A DNA stretch of 5,831 bases from an uncultured Lachnospiraceae bacterium (lineage in GTDB: Bacteria; Bacillota; Clostridia; Lachnospirales; Lachnospiraceae): positions 1 through 5,831 of the forward strand of contig CAMALN010000121.1 of the NCBI GenBank assembly GCA_945836565.1, read 5' to 3'. Of the stretch, positions 1-5,831 are shown piece by piece. The notes beneath the pieces are model-generated. The model did not search any database. It was not told the origin of the DNA and saw only the letters and a list, made by a program, of their open reading frames with translations. The translations under genes were made by a program, and so were the position numbers. The first letter of the stretch is position 1. Every line of letters starts with the position of its first letter.

Positions 1-2733
1 AAGCTTTTATTGATAGATGGTAACAGCATATTAAACAGAGGATTTTATGGATTACCGGATCTTACAAATAGTGAAGGCTTGCATACGAATGCAATCCTTG
101 GTTTTTTGAATATAGTACAGAAGGTCATAGAAGAGGAAAAGCCTTCGAATATCTGTGTTGCTTTTGACCTGAAAAAGCCTACCTTCAGACACATTATGTA
201 TCCTGAGTATAAGGGAACACGTAAGGGCATGCCGGATGAATTAAGAGAACAGTTTCCGGTTATGAAGGATGTGCTTCGTGCGATGAATATATGTATAATC
301 GAGATGGAAGGCTATGAAGCGGATGATATACTCGGAACTATGTCGAGACGTGGAGAAGCTGCGGGCTTCGAGGTTACCGTATTGTCCGGAGACAGGGATC
401 TGCTTCAGCTTGCTACAGACAGTATATTGGTTAGAATACCTAAGACTAAAGCCGGCAAGACCACAGTAGAGAATTATTATGCAGCAAATGTGGAAGAAGC
501 CTATGGAGTAGATCCGATTACCTTTATTGAATTAAAGGCTCTTATGGGAGATACTTCTGATAACATACCGGGTGTACCGGGGGTTGGCGAAAAAACAGCG
601 GTAAAGCTGCTTAAGGAGTATGGAAGTCTGGATGCGATATATGACGGATTAGCAGACATGAAGACAAGTAAGCTTAAATCCAATCTGGAGGAGAATAAGG
701 AGCTGGCATATCTTTCAAAAACCCTTGCAACCATTAAGCTTGATGTGCCGATTGAGCTTGATATGAAGGATACAGGATACGAGCATCCATATAATTATAA
801 TACGTATATGTTATTTAAAAAGCTTGGCTTCAGGAGTCTGATGGGAAGATTTACGGAAGAGGATAAAAGAGCACCACAGGCTTCTTATATGGAGACTGAA
901 GCTGTAAACACTGATGTATCCGATGATGTTAAAAACACGGATTATTTGGATGAAATGGAAGAAATAGCAGATATTGAAAGGCTTAATATCATTGAGATTA
1001 CAGAAAAAGCAGAATTCGACAGACTTATGGAGGATATAGAAAATGATGAACAGATAGGCTTTGATATACTGTCTTCAGATGGTGAATGCTATATGCTTTC
1101 CATAGCAGTCAGTAAGGATAAGGTGTACAATATTGTGTTTGGCGGAATGCTTGATGTGGCTTATGTAATAGAAGGCCTGCTTGGCTATAAGGGTGTGCTT
1201 GTATGCCCGAATGTAAAGTCTTGCCTGAAGCAGCTTTCATTGTCAGAGGATAAGCTCGAGACGGCAAAGTCACGTATTATGGATGCCGAGATAGCTGCAT
1301 ACCTTCTTGCTCCGTCAGAGGGAAGCTACGATTATGATTATCTTGCGGGAAAATATTTAAATATGGTTTTGCCTTCTCATAAGGAGCTTGTCGGAAAGAA
1401 GGAGTTAGGCATGTTTTCATATGCCGATGAGGATATCTGCAGATATATTGCATACAGGGCGTATATACCATACCTTATATGGAAGAAGCTTAATACCTTG
1501 CTTGAAGCCACCGGCATGTGGAAATTGTATAATAATATAGAGTTACCATGTCTTTATTCTCTGTACACTATGGAGAAAAATGGTATAAAGGTTGATATCG
1601 AAGGCTTAAAGGAGTATGGAGTAAAGCTGAAGGACAGAATATCTGTGCTTACCGGTGAAATATACGGATATGCAGGACATGAATTCAATATCAATTCTAC
1701 AAAGCAGCTTGGAGTAGTATTATTTGAGGAATTAGGCTTAAAGCATGGAAAGAAAACTAAGACAGGTTACTCTACCGGAGTTGAGGTATTAGAAAAGCTT
1801 TCGGACGAGCATCCGATTATACCGGCCATACTTGAGTACAGACAGCTTACCAAGCTTTCCTCTACCTATGTAGATGGTCTGGGTGCCTGTGTAGCTTCTG
1901 ACGGAAGAATACATGGAACCTTTAACCAGACAGTGACTGCTACCGGACGAATAAGCTCCACCGAGCCGAATTTGCAGAATATTCCTACAAGATATCCTCT
2001 GGGAAGGGAAATCAGGAGAGTAATTGTCCCAAAGGATGGCTGTGTGTTTATAGATGCGGATTATTCTCAGATTGAGCTTAGAGTTTTGGCACATCTCTCT
2101 AAGGATAAGACACTTATAAATGCATATAATCAGGATACGGATATACACAGCATAACGGCGTCAGAGGTGTTTGATGTGCCTATTGAGGATGTGGATTCTT
2201 TGATGAGAAGAAAGGCTAAGGCTGTTAATTTTGGTATAGTTTACGGTATAAGTTCATTCGGACTGGGACAGGATCTGGATATATCAAGAAAAGAGGCAGA
2301 AGGATATATAGAAAAGTATTTTAATACCTACAAGGATGTAAAGGTATATCTGGATGATACTGTAAAGCAGGCAAAGGAAAAGGGTTATTCGGTTACTATG
2401 TACGGAAGAAGAAGACCTATAACAGAGCTTAAAGCATCGAATTATATGGTTAGAAGCTTTGGAGAGAGAATAGCCATGAATTCGCCTATTCAGGGTACTG
2501 CGGCGGATATAATAAAGCTTGCAATGATTCATGTGGATGAGGAGCTTAAAAAGGGTGGCTATAAGTCGAGACTGGTTCTGCAGGTTCATGACGAGCTTAT
2601 CATAGAAGCATGTATCGATGAGGTAGAGGCTGTAAAGAAGCTTCTTGTAGACGAAATGTCACATGCGGCAGAGTTAAGTGTTCCGCTTATTGTTGATGTG
2701 CATACCGGAAGTAACTGGTTAGAGGCAAAATAA
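1..2733 (+). CDS. polA: DNA polymerase I (5' end just outside window)
   Basis: DNA polymerase I fills gaps, removes RNA primers and works in excision repair. The reading frame is open from base 1 (K-L-L-L-I-D-G-N-S), the family's usual second residue onward, so only the start codon is probably missing. The full protein would be about 911 residues (numbering here counts that Met). The 5'-nuclease domain (about 1-290) has D57, E107/D109/D110, D132/D134 and a helix-3-turn-helix with GDTSDNIPG (D185, D188). The central 3'-5' exonuclease-like domain (about 320-500) keeps D356, Y475 and D479, but the usual Glu is L358 and the exo II Asp is C409, so proofreading is probably lost. The polymerase domain (about 510-911) has motif A DADYSQIEL (from 686), motif B RRKAKAVNFGIVYG (737-750, with K741, F745, Y749) and motif C VHDE (D865). 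coaE follows after 28 nt. Family assignment is secure; absence of proofreading is inferred from residues. Confidence 0.98.
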   Translation, partial: KLLLIDGNSILNRGFYGLPDLTNSEGLHTNAILGFLNIVQKVIEEEKPSNICVAFDLKKPTFRHIMYPEYKGTRKGMPDELREQFPVMKDVLRAMNICIIEMEGYEADDILGTMSRRGEAAGFEVTVLSGDRDLLQLATDSILVRIPKTKAGKTTVENYYAANVEEAYGVDPITFIELKALMGDTSDNIPGVPGVGEKTAVKLLKEYGSLDAIYDGLADMKTSKLKSNLEENKELAYLSKTLATIKLDVPIELDMKDTGYEHPYNYNTYMLFKKLGFRSLMGRFTEEDKRAPQASYMETEAVNTDVSDDVKNTDYLDEMEEIADIERLNIIEITEKAEFDRLMEDIENDEQIGFDILSSDGECYMLSIAVSKDKVYNIVFGGMLDVAYVIEGLLGYKGVLVCPNVKSCLKQLSLSEDKLETAKSRIMDAEIAAYLLAPSEGSYDYDYLAGKYLNMVLPSHKELVGKKELGMFSYADEDICRYIAYRAYIPYLIWKKLNTLLEATGMWKLYNNIELPCLYSLYTMEKNGIKVDIEGLKEYGVKLKDRISVLTGEIYGYAGHEFNINSTKQLGVVLFEELGLKHGKKTKTGYSTGVEVLEKLSDEHPIIPAILEYRQLTKLSSTYVDGLGACVASDGRIHGTFNQTVTATGRISSTEPNLQNIPTRYPLGREIRRVIVPKDGCVFIDADYSQIELRVLAHLSKDKTLINAYNQDTDIHSITASEVFDVPIEDVDSLMRRKAKAVNFGIVYGISSFGLGQDLDISRKEAEGYIEKYFNTYKDVKVYLDDTVKQAKEKGYSVTMYGRRRPITELKASNYMVRSFGERIAMNSPIQGTAADIIKLAMIHVDEELKKGGYKSRLVLQVHDELIIEACIDEVEAVKKLLVDEMSHAAELSVPLIVDVHTGSNWLEAK

Positions 2734-2750
2734 GATTTGATATACAAAAT

Positions 2751-2755
2751 GGAGG
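2751..2755 (+). promoter_or_regulatory. Ribosome binding site of coaE
   Basis: GGAGG lies 6 nt before the ATG at 2762, within the 28-nt gap after polA. It supports this start for coaE. No terminator-like hairpin was seen in the gap, so read-through from polA is likely. Confidence 0.85.
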
Positions 2756-2761
2756 AAAACT

Positions 2762-3382
2762 ATGCTTGTATTGGGCATAACCGGAGGCATTGGTTCGGGG
2801 AAAAGCAGAGTTTTATATGAAATAGGAGAAAATTATAATTCGTATATCTGTGAGACAGATAAGCTTGCACATAAACTGATGAATGAAAAGGAGTTGAAAA
2901 AGTCATTATGTGAAGTATTCGGGACGGAAATATTGGATACTGAAGAAGGCAGCATAGACAGAAGCAAACTCGGAAGGATAGTTTTTAGTGACGAAAAAAA
3001 ACTTGAACAGCTTAATATGCTTGTACATCCGGCTGTAAAGGAATATATATTGAAGGATATTGAAGAAAAAAGAGACGTATATGATATATATGTAATTGAG
3101 GCTGCACTGCTTATCCAGGATGGCTATGACAGTATATGTGATGAAATCTGGTATGTGTGGGCATCCAGGGAGACACGTATAAAGAGGCTTATGGAGTATA
3201 GAAGCTATAGTCTAACGAGATGTGAAGAGGTTATGGCTAACCAACCGGATGATGATTACTTTGAAAAATATACAAATTTTACGATAAATAATGATTTAGA
3301 TTATGAAAATTCATCAAAACAACTAAAACTTCGGTTGAATAATATGGGTATAAATGCTATAATCAAGACAAGTGAGCGTTAA
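2762..3382 (+). CDS. coaE: Dephospho-CoA kinase
   Basis: CoaE phosphorylates the 3'-hydroxyl of the ribose in dephospho-CoA using ATP, the last step of coenzyme A synthesis in the cytoplasm. The 206-residue length is normal for the family. Visible motifs are the Walker A P-loop GITGGIGSGKS (5-15), the substrate-site Asp D33 in ETDKLAH (31-37), the segment DRSKLGRIVFSD (66-77), LNMLVHPAV (84-92), and an Arg-rich lid (R-E-T-R-I-K-R) followed by the conserved Gln in MANQP. Two positions differ from the common pattern: the first Asp of D-A-D is E31, and the usual P-L-L-F-E reads A-L-L-I-Q. The P-loop and D33 are intact, so the enzyme is probably active. The ATG is supported by GGAGG 6 nt upstream. 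The gene probably shares the polA transcript. Its 3' end overlaps a promoter for the next gene and the start of an inverted repeat. Confidence 0.95.
   Translation: MLVLGITGGIGSGKSRVLYEIGENYNSYICETDKLAHKLMNEKELKKSLCEVFGTEILDTEEGSIDRSKLGRIVFSDEKKLEQLNMLVHPAVKEYILKDIEEKRDVYDIYVIEAALLIQDGYDSICDEIWYVWASRETRIKRLMEYRSYSLTRCEEVMANQPDDDYFEKYTNFTINNDLDYENSSKQLKLRLNNMGINAIIKTSER
3335..3363 (+). promoter_or_regulatory. Probable SigA-type promoter for the FtsA-like gene, inside the 3' end of coaE
   Basis: The -35 box is TTGAAT (3335-3340, four of six matching consensus). A 17-nt spacer leads to a perfect -10 box TATAAT (3358-3363), preceded by TG at 3355-3356, giving an extended -10 (TGCTATAAT). Transcription would start near 3370, about 86 nt before the TTG start at 3456. 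The boxes overlap coaE codons, so part of the match could be chance, but spacing, extended -10 and placement all fit. Promoter activity is inferred. Confidence 0.7.
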
Positions 3383-3434
3383 AAACGTCTAAAATAGTAT
3401 CAAGGAATTATTTTGATACTTTTAGATGTATTTT
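3381..3434 (+). repeat. Imperfect inverted repeat in the coaE/FtsA-like gap (leader hairpin, weak terminator or operator)
   Basis: The left arm (3381-3403) pairs with the right arm (3413-3434) around a 9-nt loop (3404-3412). From the loop outward there are 7 pairs (GTATCAA/TTGATAC), a 2-nt bulge (3395-3396), 4 A-T pairs, 6 pairs including one G-T, a 1-nt bulge (A3430), then 4 A-T pairs: 21 pairs in all, only about 4 of them G-C. The left edge overlaps the coaE stop codon. The flanking A-run and T-run resemble a two-way terminator, but the stem is AT-rich and the T-run is only four bases. It would lie at about +11 to +65 of the transcript from the promoter at 3335-3363, ending 6 nt before the ribosome binding site, so leader control or protein binding is equally possible. 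Confidence 0.75.
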
Positions 3435-3440
3435 GATTGA

Positions 3441-3447
3441 AGGAAGG
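3441..3447 (+). promoter_or_regulatory. Ribosome binding site that decides the TTG start of the FtsA-like gene
   Basis: AGGAAGG ends 8 nt before the TTG at 3456. No in-frame ATG lies near it; the first in-frame Met is about residue 33-37, past the first nucleotide-binding motif, so the TTG is the credible start. Confidence 0.8.
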
Positions 3448-3455
3448 TTACAGTA

Positions 3456-5519
3456 TTGTTTACAAAATACCCTGAACCGTTAATATTTGGATTAGATATA
3501 GGAACAAGAAGTATAGTTGGAACAGTAGGCTACAAGGAGCAGGACAAGTTTAACGTTGTGGCCATGGCTGTTAAGCATCATGATACCAGGTCTATGGTTG
3601 ACGGACAGATTCATGACATAGCTAAGGTTAGTGATGATATAAGGTGTGTTAAGGAACAGCTTGAGAAACAGCTTGATGGCCGGAAGCTGCATGATGTGTG
3701 CATAGCGGCAGCCGGACGAGTATTAAAGACTGCTGTTGGCAGAGGTGAATATGAGTTTGCCGAGAATACACTTGTAACACAGGAATACATACATTCTATA
3801 GATTTGATAGGCGTAGAGAAGGCGCATGAGCAGATTCGACAGGAGCTGTCAGAAGAGAAGGATGAAGGAAAGTATTACTGTGTTGGCTACACTGTTGTAA
3901 AATATTATCTGAACGGATATGAGATACAAAACCTTGAGGGACATAAAGGATATAAAATAGCGGCTGATGTACTTGCAACCTTTCTTCCGGAGGAGGTAGT
4001 TGGAAGTCTTTATTCTGCTGTTGAAAAGGCAGGACTGTACGTTGCAAATCTTACATTAGAGCCTATTGCAGCTATCAATACAGCTATACCTGAACAGTAT
4101 AGACTGCTTAATATTGCGTTGGTTGATGTTGGAGCCGGAACATCGGATATTTCTATTACAAGAGACGGAAGTATTATAGGATATGGGATGATTCCAAGTG
4201 CCGGAGATGAACTTACCGAAATACTGATAAAGAAATATCTTGTTGATTTTGAAACTGCTGAGAGACTCAAAACAGTCGGAAGCAGGAGAAAAACTATATC
4301 ATATAAGGATATTATGGGTATATCTCATAAGCTTTCAGCAACAGAAATATTAGAGGCTTCTGATGAGGTTAACAGAAACATTACGAAGCAGATTGCAGAT
4401 AAGATAAAGGAATTAAACGGTGGTAGCTCAGTAAGTGCTGTATTTGTAGTAGGTGGCGGTGGAAAGCTTCCGGGCTTTACCTCATATCTCGCTAAGTTCC
4501 TTGGACTGCCTGAGGAGAGAGTTGCTCTTCGTGGTCAGGAGGTAATGAATGATATCAATTTCCTTGTTGAAGATTTCAAGAAAGATTCTTTGTATGTTAC
4601 GCCGGTTGGCATATGTCTTAATTTCTATGACCAGAAAAACAATTTTATGTTTGTTACAGTAAACGGAGACAGGGTAAAGCTTTATAACAATGATAAGCTT
4701 ACTATATTTGATGCGGCATTGCAGTATGGGTTTCCTAATGAGGATATATTTGCAAAACGTGGTCCGGATATCACATTTAAAATAAATGGTAAAACGAGAA
4801 TTGTAAGAGGCTATAACGGCGAATCGGCTTATATTGAAATAAACGGTAAGGCAGCCGGTATGAATTCCCCAATTGAAGCCGGAGATATTATCAGTATTAA
4901 AAAGTCCACTGTTGGAGAGGCGGCACATATTAGCATTGGTGAGCTGCCGGAATATAACGGAACTATAGAATTTACCGTGAATGAGTCTGCAATGAAATGT
5001 CCTAAATTCGCAATCGTAAATGGCGAAGCGGTATCATCAATGTATGAGATTAAGAATGATGATGAGATAATAATGCAGGATTATTATACACTTGAACAGC
5101 TTTTTAAATATATGGATATTAAGCCTTTAAAGGAGGTTTATATCAATAATGCAAAGGCCGGTGCAGAGGATAGAATATATAGTAATTTTGCGGTTACATG
5201 GATAGATGAGGATAAGCTAAAGCAATACATACCAAAGGATAATATTGAGGATTCGGATGATAAGGCTTATGCTGAAGTGTCAATAGAGTCCAAGGAAGAG
5301 CAGGAAAAGGGGGAGATGACGCTCACAATAACGGTCAATAAACAGCCGATTACATTACATGGAAAGAGTGAGTATCGCTTTGTGGATGTATTAGATTTTT
5401 ATGATTTTGATATGACTAAGATGCAGGGAAGGCTTGTAACAAATCACGATGGACACCATGCAGAGTTTATTGAACTATTGCATCAGGGTTCGGATATTGA
5501 ATTGTATTGGGAGAAATAG
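3456..5519 (+). CDS. FtsA-superfamily (actin-like ATPase) cell-division-type protein with long C-terminal extension
   Basis: This 687-residue protein belongs to the FtsA/MreB/Hsp70 actin-fold ATPases. It has phosphate-1 FGLDIGT (11-17), phosphate-2 LVDVGAGTSD (D224, G226, G228) and an adenosine-site VVGGGGKLPG (331-340). The region between phosphate 1 and 2 resembles the FtsA 1C (SHS2) subdomain, followed by a LEPIAA segment. Canonical FtsA, about 420 residues, tethers FtsZ to the membrane by a C-terminal amphipathic helix. Here the ATPase part ends near residue 390, and about 290 more residues follow, rich in beta-strand 'hydrophobic-N-G' turns and ending in LYWEK, with no such helix visible. 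The TTG start is backed by AGGAAGG 8 nt upstream. The gene appears to have its own promoter in coaE and is coupled to a membrane-protein gene starting 2 nt after its stop. A role in division or cell shape is inferred; whether it is the organism's main FtsA or a paralogue cannot be told here. Confidence 0.85.
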   Translation: MFTKYPEPLIFGLDIGTRSIVGTVGYKEQDKFNVVAMAVKHHDTRSMVDGQIHDIAKVSDDIRCVKEQLEKQLDGRKLHDVCIAAAGRVLKTAVGRGEYEFAENTLVTQEYIHSIDLIGVEKAHEQIRQELSEEKDEGKYYCVGYTVVKYYLNGYEIQNLEGHKGYKIAADVLATFLPEEVVGSLYSAVEKAGLYVANLTLEPIAAINTAIPEQYRLLNIALVDVGAGTSDISITRDGSIIGYGMIPSAGDELTEILIKKYLVDFETAERLKTVGSRRKTISYKDIMGISHKLSATEILEASDEVNRNITKQIADKIKELNGGSSVSAVFVVGGGGKLPGFTSYLAKFLGLPEERVALRGQEVMNDINFLVEDFKKDSLYVTPVGICLNFYDQKNNFMFVTVNGDRVKLYNNDKLTIFDAALQYGFPNEDIFAKRGPDITFKINGKTRIVRGYNGESAYIEINGKAAGMNSPIEAGDIISIKKSTVGEAAHISIGELPEYNGTIEFTVNESAMKCPKFAIVNGEAVSSMYEIKNDDEIIMQDYYTLEQLFKYMDIKPLKEVYINNAKAGAEDRIYSNFAVTWIDEDKLKQYIPKDNIEDSDDKAYAEVSIESKEEQEKGEMTLTITVNKQPITLHGKSEYRFVDVLDFYDFDMTKMQGRLVTNHDGHHAEFIELLHQGSDIELYWEK
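4638..5516 (+). other. C-terminal extension of the FtsA-like protein: recurring beta-hairpin modules, possibly tandem beta-grasp domains
   Basis: Residues about 395-687 lie beyond the ATPase core. A strand-turn motif of hydrophobic residues followed by N-G (or N-N/N-K) recurs near residues 400 (VTVNGD), 441 (FKINGK), 460 (IEINGK), 519 (AIVNGE), 561 (VYINNA) and 625 (ITVNKQ). Acidic-turn-plus-strand endings recur at 476 (GDIISI), 535 (DDEIIM) and 678 (GSDIELYW). 'V-N-G ... G-D-x-I-x-I' is typical of ThiS/MoaD-type and related beta-grasp folds, so two or three tandem domains are plausible. The residues are seen directly; the fold is inference. An acidic, Lys/Glu-rich segment (about 600-620) looks like a linker before the last module. 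Confidence 0.55.
5509..5513 (+). promoter_or_regulatory. Ribosome binding site of the membrane-protein gene, inside the FtsA-like gene
   Basis: GGGAG lies 8 nt before the ATG at 5522, within the last codons of the preceding gene. With the 2-nt gap between stop and start, it suggests translational coupling. Confidence 0.65.
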
Positions 5520-5521
5520 TT

Positions 5522-5831
5522 ATGCCAAAGCTTGACATAAAAAGTATATTAAGAACTTGTGAGTTATATAAGTATATATCTGTTGCCATAGTTATAGGGA
5601 TTGCTGTGCTTGAATATTGTACAGGGATTTATACTGTTAGTCTTGGATTTACAATATTTGTGTGCGTAGCAGTATTTGCTGTTATGGGTGCAGATGTGTT
5701 AACGAATATCGTATTTGGAAATGACAAAGTTGTAACTGTTATCACAAAGCTATTACAGCTTGTTCTTGTTATGCTTATGGAACATTTCTGTGATATTTCC
5801 AATCCGTTTTGGGCTATTACGGTATTACTTT
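5522..5831 (+). CDS. Unrecognised multi-pass membrane protein, 3' end cut by window edge
   Basis: The frame is open from ATG 5522 to the right edge (103 codons), starting MPKLDIKSIL. A short charged N-terminus precedes hydrophobic stretches at about residues 18-33, 36-57 and 70-86, then HFCDISNPFWAITVLL begins what may be a fourth segment. It is therefore an integral membrane protein with at least three helices. I do not recognise the family: no catalytic motif is visible, and a soluble domain could follow outside the window. GGGAG lies 8 nt before the ATG, and the start is 2 nt after the stop of the FtsA-like gene, so the two are almost certainly co-transcribed. A membrane partner for the FtsA-like protein is a context-based guess. 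The gene was found by translating the frame, and hydrophobicity supports it being real. Confidence 0.75.
   Translation, partial: MPKLDIKSILRTCELYKYISVAIVIGIAVLEYCTGIYTVSLGFTIFVCVAVFAVMGADVLTNIVFGNDKVVTVITKLLQLVLVMLMEHFCDISNPFWAITVLL

Noticed and set aside
1..6. The window begins exactly at an AAGCTT (HindIII) site, as if from a cloned fragment
   Set aside because: The six bases encode the conserved Lys-Leu after the PolA start Met, and AAGCTT is very common in this window, so coincidence is enough.
1789..2148. Long minus-strand open frame within polA
   Set aside because: It lies opposite the polymerase-domain coding sequence with conserved motif A, has no credible ribosome site and resembles no protein; a shadow frame. 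The same holds for the other minus-strand frames, including 4482-4928 and 2284-2589.
2734..2761. Possible terminator or promoter between polA and coaE
   Set aside because: The 28-nt gap holds no inverted repeat, and TTGATA there has no suitably spaced -10 before the coaE start.
3381..3434. Calling the inverted repeat a definite Rho-independent terminator
   Set aside because: The stem has only about four G-C pairs, is interrupted by two bulges, and is followed by just four T residues. It also lies downstream of a good promoter for the next gene.
5129..5151. AAAGGAGG followed about 12 nt later by an ATG inside the FtsA-like gene
   Set aside because: The ATG at 5149 is out of frame and opens only about 18 codons. 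The AAAGGAGG is explained by in-frame Lys-Glu-Val codons (AAG-GAG-GTT, preceded by a codon ending in A).
5470..5499. Possible promoter (TTGAAC with a weak -10-like TATTGA) before the membrane-protein gene
   Set aside because: The -10 match is poor, and the 2-nt gap between genes makes co-transcription the simpler reading.

Overview
The window reads as ordinary chromosomal DNA from a low-GC member of the Clostridia (Bacillota), most likely a Lachnospiraceae-type gut or rumen anaerobe. The reasons are AT-rich coding sequence (roughly 40% GC judged by eye), heavy use of ATA (Ile) and AGA/AGG (Arg) codons, strong GGAGG-type ribosome binding sites, a PolA with a decayed proofreading domain, and a TTG start codon. 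The family-level placement is inference; no rRNA or other marker is present.

All genes lie on the plus strand and are tightly packed. At 1-2733 is polA (DNA polymerase I), lacking only its start codon, which would lie just left of the window. After 28 nt comes a complete coaE (dephospho-CoA kinase, 2762-3382). The last codons of coaE contain a very good SigA-type promoter (3335-3363). It is followed by a long, imperfect, AT-rich inverted repeat (3381-3434) that starts inside the coaE stop codon and fills the intergenic gap. Then comes a TTG-started 687-residue FtsA-superfamily ATPase (3456-5519). Two nucleotides after its stop, a multi-pass membrane protein of unknown function begins (5522) and runs off the right edge.

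polA and coaE look like one housekeeping transcription unit for DNA repair/replication and coenzyme A synthesis. The FtsA-like gene and the membrane-protein gene look like a second, translationally coupled unit with its own promoter and a structured leader. The most interesting object is the FtsA-like protein. It keeps the actin-fold nucleotide-binding motifs, but the usual C-terminal membrane-anchoring helix is replaced by a ~290-residue tail of recurring 'hydrophobic-N-G' beta hairpins and 'G-D-x-I' endings, which suggest tandem beta-grasp-like domains. The coupled membrane protein could be its membrane partner (inference). No mobile element, CRISPR array, tRNA or rRNA was seen, and no stretch over 300 bases lacks a gene.
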